From Pseudorasbora parva (Eukaryota > Chordata > Actinopteri > Cypriniformes > Gobionidae), in NCBI RefSeq assembly GCF_024679245.1, contig NC_090186.1:42130569-42194568 (forward strand): a stretch of 64,000 nucleotides of DNA, written 5' to 3'. The position numbers and the translations under genes were made by a program. The notes under the pieces are model-generated. The model ran no database searches. It was not told the DNA's origin and worked only from the letters and a program-made list of their open reading frames with translations. Shown one piece after another: positions 10,701 to 22,497 of the stretch (the first letter of the stretch is position 1; every line of letters starts with the position of its first letter).

Positions 10701-11278
10701 GGAAGGACATCATTTTTTTTTTTAAGCGTGAGCGCAGCCACCAACAGCACACGCTTGCAGTGCATTGTGGGACGTTCCACCGAGGTGATCTCCGGACAGC
10801 CGTCTCCATGGCAACCACGGCCCTTGCCCAGTTCGACCTGGCAGCTACAGAACCGAACCTCTGTGGAGACGTCATGTGGGATAAAACGTGACACAGACAT
10901 TGTGGGAACCCGCAGCTGCTTTTGTGGGTTTATGCAATATGAACACTGCTGTTTCTGTGCACATCATTCCGGATGTCAGAGGGGGACAATATAAAAGCAT
11001 TTTCTTCATGAATGTTGGGAGTGAAATAGCAATAGGATTTGGACTTATTGTGGACACTATGCAGGGAGGAAGTGTCTGTGCTGACTTCCTCCTCACAGGG
11101 CAGTTCAAGACTCGCACACGGACCTATGAGCCGCCTTGAACTTTTCAGTGGAAGACGACTTTCAGTGAGAAAGGATGTAGACCATGAAGGTGTTTTTGAG
11201 ATGATATCTTCCCTCACAACTTCACCCAGAGACAATTAGTTCCTCTTGACTTTTTGCACTGACACTTCATGCATTTCT

Positions 11279-11430
11279 GTCTGACAAAGGAACATATAAA
11301 GAACAAAACCGAGCATAGATGAATAATCTCTAGTGCCATTTTGTAAGAAAAGGGGTTAAATCTAACAAAAAGGTCCATATTTCACCCCAGATCCATAGAC
11401 AATATTATATTTTGCATATTATTTTTTCCC
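11279..11430. repeat. Local duplication, copy 2
   Basis: This is the direct copy of 9979-10140, about 1.3 kb away, ending just before the 41-bp minisatellite. It may belong to the same composite element as the array. Confidence 0.8.
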
Positions 11431-11496
11431 CATTGTGAATACGGAGACCCTAAATGGACATGGTGAAGAATAAAAAAATTAGATGGAGGAAAAACC

Positions 11497-12925
11497 TTTC
11501 TCTTGCAAAACATTTTGCATTGCCATGAGAATATTTGCGTTTACACGCAAAATCGTTTGTGTTCTTTGCAAGTAAATGCAAAGTTTCAATGGGGAACGCA
11601 AAACATTTTACGAGCAAACTTAAAGTTTCTTGAGAAACCGCAAAGGTTTTGTGAACAAATGCAAAGTTTTCCTTGGAGCACCAAACATTTTGCGAGGGAA
11701 CACAACGTTTATCGGAGAATGCAAAGTTTCTCATAACCAGAAGGTTTTTCAGAACGTGAAGGTTTTTTACGAGCAAATTTTCTCAGAAAGTGAAAGATTT
11801 TCACGATTAAACGCAAAGTTTCTCAGAATGTGAAGGTTTTTTACAAGCGAACGCAAAGTTTCTCGTGAAACCGCAAAGGTTTTGTAAATGAACATAAAGT
11901 TTCTCAGAACGTGAAGGTTTTTCAGAACCTGAAGGTTTTTCATGATCGAACGCAAAGTTTCTCGAGAACCTGAAGGTTTTTCATGATCGAACGCAAAGTT
12001 TCTCGAGAACCTGAAGGTTTTTCATGATCGAACGCAAAGTTTCTCGAGAGCTTGAAGGTTTTTCATTAGCGAATGCAAAGTTTCTTGAGAAACCGCAAAG
12101 GTTTTGTAAATGAATGCAGAGTTTCTCAGAATGTGAAGGTTTTTCAGTTTCTCGGGGGAACGCAAAACATTTTACGAGCAAACTTAAAGTTTCTTGAGAA
12201 ACCACAAAGGTTTTGTGAACGAATGCAAAGTTTTTTATTAACGAACGCAGAGTTTCTCAAGAAACTGCAAAGGTTTTGTGAATGAACGCAGAGTTTCTCA
12301 GAATGTGAAGGTTTTTCACGAGCAAACACAAAGTTTCTTAAGAAACCGCAAAGGTTTTTTAAAAGCGAACACAAATTTTCTCAGAAAGTGAAAGATTTTC
12401 AAGATTAAACGCAAAGTTTCTCAGAATGTGAAGGTTTTTTAGAACCGAAGTTTTTTTTCATGATCAAACGCAAAGTTCCTCGAGAACCTGAAGGTTTTTC
12501 ATGATCGAACGCAAAGTTCCTCGAGAACCGGAAGGTTTTTCATGATCGAACGCAAAGTTCCTCGAGAACCTGAAGGTTTTTCATGATCGAACGCAAAGTT
12601 CCTCGAGAACCGGAAGGTTTTTCATGATCGAACGCAAAGTTCCTCGAGAACCTGAAGGTTTTTCATGATCGAACGCAAAGTTCCTCGAGAACCGGAAGGT
12701 TTTTCATGATCGAACGCAAAGTTCCTCGAGAACCTGAAGGTTTTTCATTAGCGACTGCAAAGTTTCTTGAGAAACCGCAAAGGTTTTGTAAATGAATGCA
12801 GAGTTTCTCAGTACGTGAAGGTTTTTCAGTTTCTCGGGGGAATGCAAAACTATTTACGAGCAAAGACAAAGTTTCCCGTGGTAATGCAAAATGATTTATG
12901 AGCGAACGCCAAAACTTTTCTCCCA
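11497..12925. repeat. 41-bp minisatellite array with higher-order structure
   Basis: Degenerate units built from CGCAAAGTTTCTCGAGAA and CCTGAAGGTTTTTCATGATC fill 1.4 kb. Clean 41-bp units start at 11941, 11982 and 12023. A second homogeneous block covers 12459-12745. A larger segment starting CATTAGCGA at 12064 recurs at 12746 (682 bp apart). The long ORFs on both strands are repeat-driven (AKFLEKPQRF-like periodicity) and disagree between units, so they are not genes. Confidence 0.93.
12459..12745. repeat. Seven 41-bp units forming an 82-bp alternating dimer
   Basis: Seven consecutive units are almost identical except for one base. GAACCTGAAGG and GAACCGGAAGG alternate strictly as T,G,T,G,T,G,T. 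The last expansion event therefore copied a dimer of 82 bp, not the 41-bp monomer. Confidence 0.92.
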
Positions 12926-13336
12926 AATTTTTCACCGCCATGTCCCTCTAGAAGCTCCGTAGCGTTACAATAATAATCAGGTTTTTATTTGCCTACCAGT
13001 TATTTGCTTTTAATAATGAAAATTTGAGGGAAATGTGCTGCAATTGTCATGAGAATATTTTCTGTGCAAAATATCTTGGTCCTTTGGACTTTGTTTTCTT
13101 TATGCAAAATATAATATCTTTATTTGTGGGTGAATTTTGACTTGGACAGTTTCTGGACTTGCCCTGGAAATGCACATATTGATAATGCAGAATTTTACAG
13201 CTGTTGCAACTTATTTGTTCTTTAGATAAAGATTATTTGTACATATGTTTGAGATGCTTTGACCAATGACTGATTTACCATCAGTTGAACTGGTGGGGTC
13301 TTCATTTGAGACTTCATTTGGGGTTTTGTTGTATAT

Positions 13337-13338
<2 letters not shown>

Positions 13339-13431
<93 letters not shown>
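13339..13431. repeat. (AC)n microsatellite
   Basis: A perfect AC run of about 93 bp. It creates a spurious Cys-Val repeat ORF on the minus strand. Confidence 0.99.
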
Positions 13432-13433
<2 letters not shown>

Positions 13434-14121
13434 TAATGATGTATCACATATCTGTTTATGAAGTCACTTTTTTAACAAGTAGAATTCAGATGGCATAATT
13501 GTTGTACTTCTTCATATTGTGGATTGTATGGGAACTTACAAAATAAGCGCACACTCATTCAATACGTGTATGAACTGCGACCCCATTCACTGTGAACTCA
13601 ACGTGATGTGGGATTCATGCCAATAATAATATTAATAAATGTATGATGATCAAAATATAAATGTATCTATTTCATGTCAAGTTAGTTACTATGAACCATA
13701 ACTGAATACATCTGTAAAACGTATATGAATGTATCGTCATGCTTTAATGGACATACAGTATCCAAACAATGCATTTTACTGTAAAGCAATAACATTAAAA
13801 AAATATATAAATATAAAAAATATATAAATATATATGTGAAAAGAATTATTCCTGTACATTTGTCATATGAATCTTTGAGAAAGGAATGTTTAAAATGTCA
13901 CAAATTAAACAATGCCATTGTTTTTGTGGCTGTGTTTTGAATGTTTGTGGACAATTAAGAAACGACAGAAGTCAAACGGAGTGATAAAGGCAATGTTAAG
14001 CTAGTATATTTTTGCAACTAGAACAATTTCTGTTGCCGTGTGAGATGTACCGCACACTGATGAGGGTTAGTTAATGGAAGAGTTAGTGGAAGTCCTCCGA
14101 TTGTGTGGTTAGAAGGAATTG

Positions 14122-15098
14122 TACACTCGCCGCCACTTTATTAACTACACCTGTTCAACTGCTTATTAATGCAAATATATATTCAGTCAATCACATGGCA
14201 GCAAACTCAGTGGATTTAGGTATGACACGGTCAAGACAATCTGCTGAAGTTTAAATAGCATTAGAAGTGACTTGGTTGTTGATAGGTCTGAGTATTTCAG
14301 AAACTGCTGATATAATGGTATTTTCACACACAACCATCTCTAGAGTTTACAGAGAATGGTCTGATAAAGAGAAAATATCCAGTGAACGGCAGTTCTGTGG
14401 GAGAAAATGCCTTGTTGATGCCAGAGGTCAGAGGAGAACCTGACTGGTTCAGCTGAGAGAAAAGCAACAATAACTCAAGCGAGGTCTGCAGAAGAGCATC
14501 TCTGAACGCACAACACGTCTTGCTGCGATTAAAAAGTGGAAACAAACATTATTGTCTCTGAGAAAATTTCTACTGCGACATTCAGATGGGAAGGTCATAA
14601 TTTGGCGTAAACAACATGAAAGCATGGATCCATCCTGCCTTGTATCAGCGGTTCAGGCTGCTGGTGCTTTAATATGGGCTTTTCTTGGCACACTTTGGGC
14701 CTCTTAGTACCAACTGAGCATCGTTTAAACACCACAGCCGACCTGAGTATTGTTGCTGACCATGACCATCCGTTTATGACTACAGTGTTCACATCTTCTG
14801 ATACTTCCAGCAGGATAACACTCTGTGTCACAAAGCTCAGATGATCTCAAAGTCACCAGATCTCAATCCAGTAGAGCAGCTTTGGGATGTGCTAGAACAG
14901 GAGATTCACATCATGGATTTGCAGCCGACAAATCTGCAGCAACTGTGTGATGCCATCATGGAAATATGGACCCATATCTCCCAGGAACGTTTCCAGCACT
15001 TTATTGAATCTGTGCCATTAAGCATTAAGACAGTTCTGAAGGCAAAATGGGGTCCAACCTTTACTAGCAAGTGTACCTAATAAAGTGGCCGGTACATG
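14122..15098 (+). mobile_element. Tc1/mariner element with CCACTTTATTA ends
   Basis: The terminal inverted repeats are TACACTCGCCGCCACTTTAT at the left and 'taataaagtggccggtaca' at the right. The termini and the internal transposase remnant are those of a Tc1-like element common in fish. Its length (about 980 bp) is somewhat short, so internal sequence has been lost. Confidence 0.85.
14222..15080 (+). pseudogene. Tc1-like transposase remnant
   Basis: The frame begins near ATG 14222 (MTRSRQSAEV, then stop). Helix-turn-helix-like text resembling STTISRVYREW can be followed in shifted frames at about 14270-14370. The last intact piece, 14841-15080, reads SPDLNPVEQLWDVLEQE, with the catalytic Glu context (DD34E class) and the C-terminal sequence to a stop after KCT. 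Several stops and frameshifts separate the parts, so it is inactive. Confidence 0.85.
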
Positions 15099-15767
15099 TA
15101 TGTCTACGTGAATATTATTTCTGTTATGAGTGTTTTTATTATGGATATGTTGATATGTTTGGTCTTGGCGGAATACATCTGCTATTGTTGCTGCTGTACA
15201 ATATAGTGTACATGAATTACCCGTAGCAGATCTATACAGGTGGAGCTGGGGAAGGTGGAGGGTTTCTGAGAGCGCGCTGCAAAAGGCTACAGCAAATGAT
15301 CAAGTATTTGAAGGTTGAGCGTTGAGTTCTTTGATGTAGCAAGAACCAATCAGTTGTGTGTCTTGTAAAGCCTGATAAATCACACTGCCATTTTTTTTAT
15401 TCAAATAACCAATGTCTCAAACACTTTGCTTTGAAAACAAATTTCTTAATCACAAATAATAGCCTACTAAGAATAATTCATTTCTTAAGAATCAGGACGA
15501 TTATCTTCCCTACAATATGAGGTTTCCTTTGTTTAGGCTTTTTATAATTTCCCCATTTCTTTTTATGTTCTTTGTATTTCAAATACAGTTCGGTTTCTTC
15601 TTTGCAAAAAACAAAAAACAACAAAAAAATAAAATAAAACCCAAAGAAATCCTTTCCTGAAGTATGACTGCCTTACAGCAAGGTCCATTTCATTGCGTCA
15701 TTACATACAGTGCAAAGAAAGCAGATATTCTCTCATTGCATACATACCTATTCATCACATGGGTCTT

Positions 15768-16632
15768 TACAGTTTTTTTCCAATTGCTAACACACAGTTT
15801 TGCAAACTAAACCGCACACCCAAACTGCAAAACACCACATATACTGCAAAATGAAGCACTGCAACCAAAACTACATATAGCATTCTCAAAATCAAACTTT
15901 TGCACAAAATGGCACACACTTAATTCATTTACCAGATTTTTGTCTAACCAACTACACACTGTTGTGCATAATGAAACAGACTCTCGTCTTTAGGCTTTGC
16001 CTTAATACTAAAATATAAAAATATGTGAAGTTCAAATTGTAGAAAATTCTTCAGATTGTTCACATGCACAGAAATGCAGATACACACACATGCTGTTAAA
16101 ACATTACTATTTACATTTTCACCAAATGAGTCAGTGCAACATAATCACAGCAGATATATTTACATTGGACAAAATAGGCCCTCAAAAAACAGTAAGCTGA
16201 AAAAGAAAATGGCAAACTCCCTCTTTCTCTTCCTCTCTCTGCAACGTCTTCCATTGTTGTAAAAAACAAAATAAAAAAGGTGCTCACCTGTGGTATTTTC
16301 ATAGTCCTTTCCATCCTGATGGAAGTGTTAACCATTAACCAACGAGGTGTTTGGCCAGGTGGCTCTTTAGCTCATGTAGGCCTAGTGTCATTTTGAATGG
16401 CAATGTTTTAAAATGGCAGACATGTGACTTTATTTCAGATTGTTGTGTCTTATGCAGAAAACCGTGTTCAGCGCATTTAAAAAGAGCCATTTTGAATTGC
16501 AAAATGTGTGTAAAGCAGAAAATGTGTTTAGACTTTAGTAGACTTGAGTAGAGGTTTTGCGCTCCATGTGTCAGTTTAAATAATTGTGCTGTGCATGTAA
16601 TTTTAGTGTGTTAGCAATTGGAAAAAACTGTA
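15768..16632. mobile_element. Non-autonomous element with TACAGTTTTTTTCC ends
   Basis: TACAGTTTTTTTCCAATTGC followed by TAACACAC at the left matches its complement ending ACTGTA at the right, giving inverted repeats of about 27 bp. TA/CAGT termini suggest the Tc1/mariner (IS630) group. The interior is rich in TGCAAA and CACAC and has no transposase. The 59420 element has related termini. Confidence 0.75.
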
Positions 16633-18068
16633 AATTAAGTTGGCATACCCAATTAAATAGGCTATTAAGAAATGATTATAATGACTTATTTCTAAAAAAG
16701 AACAAGTGCATCCCTCACACCCTCCATAACCTCAAATGCTTAAATGATTGTATTCAATGACCAGCAGGTGGCAGACTAACACCACTGTTTCATTTAGAGA
16801 TTTTGCAGTAACGAATCAAGGGATCCACAGATAATATTTGCACGTATGTCTCAATGCTTGTATTAGATGCATTAAAACCCATTTGTTATGAATGATGAAA
16901 ACGCATATAAAACCTCCTGCAGCATTTTAGCTTTGAGACTTGGTTTGATTTAACATTCAGACGTTTTAAAGTGTGCAAATGTGTTTTGGGGTCACTGTAT
17001 GTGCATTAATTAGCCTATGTGCGACGACAAAGAATAAATACAATGGGATCACATCTAGTTAACTGTTCTTTTCTCGTAAAAGCCTTTGGCTATAAACCTT
17101 TTTTAAAATCTTCTGTGAGCCACATCATCTGAGCTTTTAAAACTGAATGATGTCTGATTTAATGGAGTATTTGTGTGTAAGAGATATAAACCATCTGCAA
17201 AAGCTAAACTCCCTCATTTTCAGGTAAAACCTCTTATCAAGGGGGCAATTCACCACCTGTCAGTGCTGGAGCATTTGCTCCATAATTACACCAGTTTGAC
17301 TGGTAAAGCTGCGATTCTGCTCTATCAGTCAAGCGGATAAAACAGCCTGCTAGGTTAACTCTGTCAGGGCTTTTTCAGCATTGACCTGCCTTTAGCTGAA
17401 TGACTGTAATTTTCATAACTGCATATACACGACATTTTTATCCTACAGGGACTTTATTTATTACGTTTTTACTAGCGTAAAGATTGCATTCACACACACT
17501 TGTTTGTTTTCATTCATTCGGTAACATTTCAATCTTAGACTGCAATCCATCACAAAACGTTTTAATCCACGATAATCAAAACCACTAATGGCATAGAGTT
17601 GAATATGCAGAAGTAGGCCTACGAAACGAATGAGAGGTATTTCAGAGTGGGCCGTGCATCCGATCAACAAACCATACGACAGACGTAAGATAATTTGACA
17701 GCGTAATGAGAGTGTCTGAAGATAATAGTGATCCGTCAGATGTCTTCGCCCATCTGAGCTCAAGACAAACTCCTTCCACTTGATTCTGAGTAATGAGACT
17801 CACACCAGGGGGTTGGTGCTGAGAAGCGGATCTCTTGGTCTCTTTCTCCCTAATGAGCTTTTGCACAGACCCGTCTAACAAGCAGGAATTTGCATGTGCC
17901 TTTTATGCTTGTTTGTGGTTGTCAAGTCACATATGTCTCAATTATATATCCATCCATTAGTCAAGGCTTTGTCATATTTATATATTTATTCAACAGTTTG
18001 TTCAAACTTTGTGGTTCTCAAATCTGATTGGCTGAGAGCCATGTAATATTCTTCCATTAACGGCACTC
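16633..18068. other. Intergenic, no gene or repeat recognised
   Basis: AT-rich sequence without long ORFs, splice-bounded coding blocks or evident inverted or tandem structure. Small ORFs (17461-17763, 17642-17881) lack any family resemblance. Confidence 0.5.
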
Positions 18069-18071
18069 TAA

Positions 18072-18648
18072 AGCCCCTTTCACACTGCACGTCGGACCCA
18101 CAATATTCCCGTAACATTGCCGGGTCGCCTTCTGTGTGAAAGCAACCACGTCCCGGGATTAATTACAGAATTCGACCCGGGTCGGGGACCTAGTAACATT
18201 GCGGGATTCGAACCGGGACGAGCGCTGTGTGAACAAAAGCCGAAACTAATGCTGCAACGTGTACGTAGTTATCGTGCGACTCCTAGAGCTTGTTTTTTCA
18301 ATAATACAACCCTGCAGTGCCAAAAGAGCTAGTCGGTGTTTTAAACGCAGAGAGTGTTCGTATACAAAAGAAACTAAAATTAAACAAGCAGAAATGTGCG
18401 AAAACTGGACACAAGTCGAGACCTCGGAGCTCCTTACTATCCGCGCTGAAGCTGAGATCGCTCGCCATTATACGTCACATCCGGATGTCACGTGTCAACT
18501 CGACCCGGGACCGTTACGGGTTTGGTGTGAAAGTGCACATATTACGGTATTTCGCTGGTAGTGTGAATGGACGAAATCTAGCGGCCCGGGAACAAATGCC
18601 AGGTCGCATTATCTGTGTATTTGCTGGAATCGCAGTGTGAAAGGGGCT
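18072..18648 (+). mobile_element. Harbinger-like non-autonomous element, copy A
   Basis: The ends AGCCCCTTTCACACTGC and its complement bound the element. TAA occurs immediately outside both ends (18069-18071 and 18649-18651), as expected for PIF/Harbinger. It carries a mini-ORF with a Myb/SANT-like start. An inverted near-copy begins 13 bp further on. Confidence 0.85.
18394..18561 (+). CDS. Myb/SANT-like mini-ORF of Harbinger-like element (truncated)
   Basis: A 55-codon ORF opens MCENWTQVETSELLTIRAEA, resembling the first helix of Myb/SANT-like trihelix domains, in which W, the acidic/E-T pair and LL.IRAE recur. Harbinger transposons are known to encode a separate Myb-like DNA-binding partner of the transposase, so this could be its remnant. 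After about residue 30 the resemblance is lost. The inverted copy has a matching 56-codon ORF with about five to seven changes. No promoter is visible. It could also be a fortuitous ORF. Confidence 0.5.
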   Translation: MCENWTQVETSELLTIRAEAEIARHYTSHPDVTCQLDPGPLRVWCESAHITVFRW

Positions 18649-18661
18649 TAACTGTTTCACA

Positions 18662-19253
18662 AGCCCCTTTCACACTGCGATTCCAGCAAATACACGGATA
18701 ATGCGAACCCGGCATTTGTTCCCGGGCCGCTAGATTTGGTCCATTCTCACTGCCAGCGAAATACCGTAATATGTGCGCTTTCACACACAACCCGTAACGG
18801 TCCCGGATCGAGTTGACACGTGACATCCTGATGTGACGTATAACGGCGAGCGATCTCAGCTTCAGCGCGGATAGTAAGGAGCTCCGTGGTCTCGACTTGT
18901 GTCCAGTTTGTGCACATTTCTGCTTGTTTAATTTTAGTTTCTTTTGTATACGAACACTCTCTGCGTTTAAAACACCGACTAGCTCTTCTGGCACTGCAGG
19001 GTTGTATTATTGAAAAAACAAGCTCTAGGAGTCGCACGATAACTACAGTAGGCACGTAGCCTACACGTTGCGGCATTAGTTTTGGCTTTTGTTCACACAG
19101 CGCTCGTCCCGGATTGAATCCCGCAATATTACTAGGTCCCCGACCCGGGTTCAATTCAGTAATCAATTCCTGGACGTTGTTGCTTTCACACAGAAGGCGA
19201 CCCGGCAATGTTCTGGGAATATTGCGGGTCCGATGTGCAGTGTGAAAGGGGCT
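18662..19253 (-). mobile_element. Harbinger-like non-autonomous element, copy B (inverted)
   Basis: It has the same ends (AGCCCCTTTCACACTGC and complement) as copy A but the opposite orientation. The 3-bp direct repeat ACA flanks it (18659-18661 and 19254-19256). The two copies match along their whole length with scattered substitutions and small indels, forming a 1.18-kb palindrome with a 13-bp spacer. Confidence 0.85.
18747..18917 (-). CDS. Myb/SANT-like mini-ORF, copy B
   Basis: Opens MCTNWTQVETTELLTIRAEA and runs 56 codons, the counterpart of the ORF at 18394-18561. The reading frame is also open further upstream (to 19313), but I choose the Met that directly precedes the conserved Trp, as in copy A. 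Maintenance of the frame in both copies could reflect recency rather than selection. Confidence 0.45.
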   Translation of the reverse strand: MCTNWTQVETTELLTIRAEAEIARRYTSHQDVTCQLDPGPLRVVCESAHITVFRWQ

Positions 19254-19378
19254 ACAGTTTGTATCACTCTGCGTGCAACATTTCTCCCAGAGAGTGTTAT
19301 GGCGACCAAGCAAATCTCCATCCTTTTACAAATAGCCTACTACTGTTGCTGTTTCAAAGAATGTAGTTATTTAGAACT

Positions 19379-20020
19379 TTAAAGGGTAAGTTCACCCAAA
19401 AATGAAATTTATGTCATTAATGACTCACCCTAATGCCATCAGTTTAAGATATTTTATATTTAGTCTGGGAGCGTATGCAAGTGTATGCACACTATACACT
19501 CTAAAAAATTCGGAGTAAAAAACAACCCAATGTTGGGTAAAATATGGACTAACCCAGCAGTTGGGTTGTTTTAACCCAGTATGCACACTATACTGTCCAT
19601 GTCCAGAAAGGGAATAAAAACATCATCACAGTAGTCCATATGAGACATCAGACAATTAGAGTCTCTTGAAGCATCCAAAATACATTTAGGTCCAAAAATA
19701 ACAAAAACTACGACTTTATTCAGCATTGGCTTCTCTTTCGCGTTTGTTTTCAATCCTCAAATAAAGATTCAAACGTGTATCGATTCATGATTCGAATCAG
19801 GTGTCAAACTGCTGAAATCACATGACATTGGCGATCCGAATCATGAATCAAAACGCTGATTCATGACCGGTTGAATCTTTACTTGAGGCGTAAGAGAAGC
19901 CAATGCAGAATAAAGTCGTAGTTTTTGTTATTTTTGGACCCAAATGTATTTTGGATGCTTCAAGAGACTCTAATTAACCCACTGATGTCTCATATGGACT
20001 ACTGTGATGATGTTTTCACT
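19379..20020. mobile_element. Foldback DNA element with nested MITE
   Basis: The left end TTAA-AGGGTAAGTTCACCC resembles the 452-773 family. Arms 19610-19770 and 19870-20015 are inverted copies ('gactctaattgt'/'agagactctaatt', 'aaaactacgactttatt' and complement) around a loop with repeated GAATCATGA-type words. The right outer end is missing, so it is truncated. Confidence 0.7.
19484..19595. mobile_element. Short MITE with CAACCCA/TTGGGTTG motifs
   Basis: CACTCTAAAAAATTCGG leads into AACAACCCAATGTTGGGT and 'cccagcagttgggttgtttt'. The insert is bracketed by a 15-bp direct repeat, GTATGCACACTATAC, at about 19484 and 19579. It sits inside the foldback element. Confidence 0.65.
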
Positions 20021-20034
20021 GTTTTCTCCAGAAC

Positions 20035-20152
20035 GACTGTATAGCCAAATCAAATTTTGTTGCAATGTTGTCCTGTTTGACACTGTGAAGCTGCTTTCAC
20101 ACAATCGTGATTGTAAAAGCGCTATATAAATAAAGTTGATTGATTGATTGAC
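20035..20152 (+). mobile_element. SINE/LINE 3' tail with (TTGA)n
   Basis: The phrases TTTGACACTGTGAAGCTGC and 'gtaaaagcgctatataaa' followed by 'taaagttgattgattgattg' are the conserved 3' end of an abundant fish retroposon with a simple tetranucleotide tail. The 5' portion is not recognisable. Confidence 0.7.
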
Positions 20153-20919
20153 TAGCTGGCCTCTGTTACATATATATAATGTACAAATATGCTTATGGTT
20201 GAGTTGGGTCAACACTTTGTGCGCAATGTGCAATGCGATATTGAAACAAATAAATTTTAACAAAGATTACAAAATAGTATGCATATAAGCAACTTGTTTT
20301 CATTAGCACAATCTAATTAAAAATTGTCCTTCTAAAAACGAGCTCCGTTGTGCTTTCCATACAAATCGTGCCAGCACACAAAATGCATTTCTATTCAATT
20401 AGAGTTTAAACGAACCTGTCATGGTAGACTTCCCAAATAAACCATTTGCAATTCTGGATTAGTTCCATAAGTTGCCTTGAAATACTGAACGATGGCAGAA
20501 TTCCCCATATCAAAAATGATCACAAAATTGCTTAACCTGTGGCTGCTGAAGTTAACAAATCATGATGGCAGATCCTGAGCGCTCTAATGGAAGCTTGTAG
20601 ATGTTTTCTATGATGGAGTTCATGAGCATTAGTGTTGGAGGACGCCCAAGTCACACATTTACGGGTGAGCGTGTGATTGCAACAAGCTGCACCTTCGTTT
20701 TCTAACATTATAAATCTGCCTCAGTCTTATTAATGCAAATTGCTTTTTTGATAATGTGCTGCATCATTGTAATAAAATCCATAACATAGGCTACAGGAAA
20801 CGGAGAAATATTGGCAGTAACCTGGAAGACTTTACGCTCAAGGTTCCCACACCTTTTAACAAATGAATTTGTGACTTTTCCAGTCATTTATAATTACTGG
20901 AATATGATTTTAAAGGGGC

Positions 20920-21240
20920 TGTATGTATAATTCAGAAAAATCTTGTTATTAGTGACATCGGTGGCCATTAAGTGAACTGCAGCCAGCAACCTATTGCTCG
21001 TGCTCGCACTCATGCACACTTATTTAATAAATACAAACACTCACATTAGCGTGATAACTAAAATAACAGAAATCATCTTTGGAAATAATTATTATAGTTT
21101 AGTTTCTCAGATCCCATTACATTACATGGAGAGGGCGGGTTTATGACCTATACTAGGACAAACAACCTGGGGGCGATCAAGACGCTTTGGCTTCACCTTT
21201 CAGGACTTGTGTGGCACACTTGGCCAGTGCAGATTACTGC
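20920..21240. repeat. Dispersed repeat fragment (also at 23140-23470)
   Basis: The phrases 'gaggcgggtttatgacc' (here gagggcgggtttatgacc), 'cctgggggcgatcaagac' and 'caggacttgtg' match a repeat whose other copy reads 'cctgggggcgatcgagg'. No coding potential. Confidence 0.55.
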
Positions 21241-22497
21241 AAAACAACTCATGTTGATGCAAAATAAACATTTATGGAAATGTAGAAGTTGAAGTTGAAG
21301 CTCTAATCTCCTAGCCTGGCTCTGCCCTCCTACGTACTTCCGCTCAATTTTCATTTTCCTTCAGTACTACTTCTGGGACTTCTGTGTAGTCTTAGGTTTT
21401 CTCTGAACAAATTTTTACCGGTCCAATCAGCGAACAGACGGCGTGGCTGAGAATGATGACGTTGATGTCGAGCGCTAGTTTGAGATGTAGTTCAGTAATG
21501 GCGGCGGAGAAAGATGCGAACTAAAACATTCATTGCATTGTGGGGTTTGTTGGTGGCCATGATGTTGTGGCCCTCCAACAGGGTAAATTCGGGAAAAGTT
21601 TGATTTTCACTTCGTTTGTGATGAAGGAGTTGCTGAAGCTATTCGGACGGTAACTGTTTCCCTTGGGGTCGGAAGGTATTGCCATCATTTAAGTTACAGG
21701 GACTGGTCAGTTATTTTATTGCCGTCCGTCTCTCACCACCCGCGGAAAAATCCCCGGCCGAGTTACCTAACCTACTGCTTTTGACAAACGCAAGGTGGTG
21801 TTGATGTAACAGCTGTCCGAATCCACATCTCTGAGTTTTCAACAATATATCACTTCAAAATTCACTGTTTGTAATCATTTTTGACCACTGCAGAACATCA
21901 TACGGTTGCTTTGCTGTTATTAGGATGCATAGACTTGTATTTCCTTAAAATGCTGGCAAGTATTTAGAAGAGCAATATATTTCATCACCGCTCAAACAAA
22001 TGAAAATAAAAGCACTTAAACATTTGAATTGGTCCGTTATTTACAGCAGCATTTATTATCATACCAAGCATATGACAATTTATTTACAGCATACAATGAT
22101 GTTACGGACGACATGAGCACCGCGTTCCCGATAACAAAACTCTCCTCTCCACCATGGCGTGAATAAATCACATTCCGAATGCACGAGTTTTAGGTTTTAT
22201 CCTATAGTTTTATTACTGAGGTGGCATGCACATGTGCACAGGCGAAGGGCGCATGACATATGTCATGACCAAACGTTAGCGATTGGTTATGGCAGATCCA
22301 GAGTGGCTCAGGGCAGATCCAATAGTTTTAAACCTCAACAGGGTGCCCGCCTTTGTGGAAATAAACCCTTGTCAATGGAGAGTGGCCAGACTCTATGTAC
22401 AAATGAAATGTACGAGAGTCTGGTAAAACCAGGCTACCAATCTCCTTCCGAAGATCCTGAAAAAGTCTGTTTGTGCCTCAGTGACTATACTTCACTT

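Noticed and set aside
11450..12941. Several ORFs of 60-108 codons on both strands in the 41-bp array
   Set aside because: They are produced by repetition of a stop-poor unit. They differ between units and show frame changes.
13211..13432. Cys-Val repeat protein
   Set aside because: Translation of an (AC)n microsatellite.
18747..19313. 188-codon ORF as an independent gene
   Set aside because: It spans the transposon end and flanking DNA. Only the short stretch from Met 18917 is shared with the other copy.
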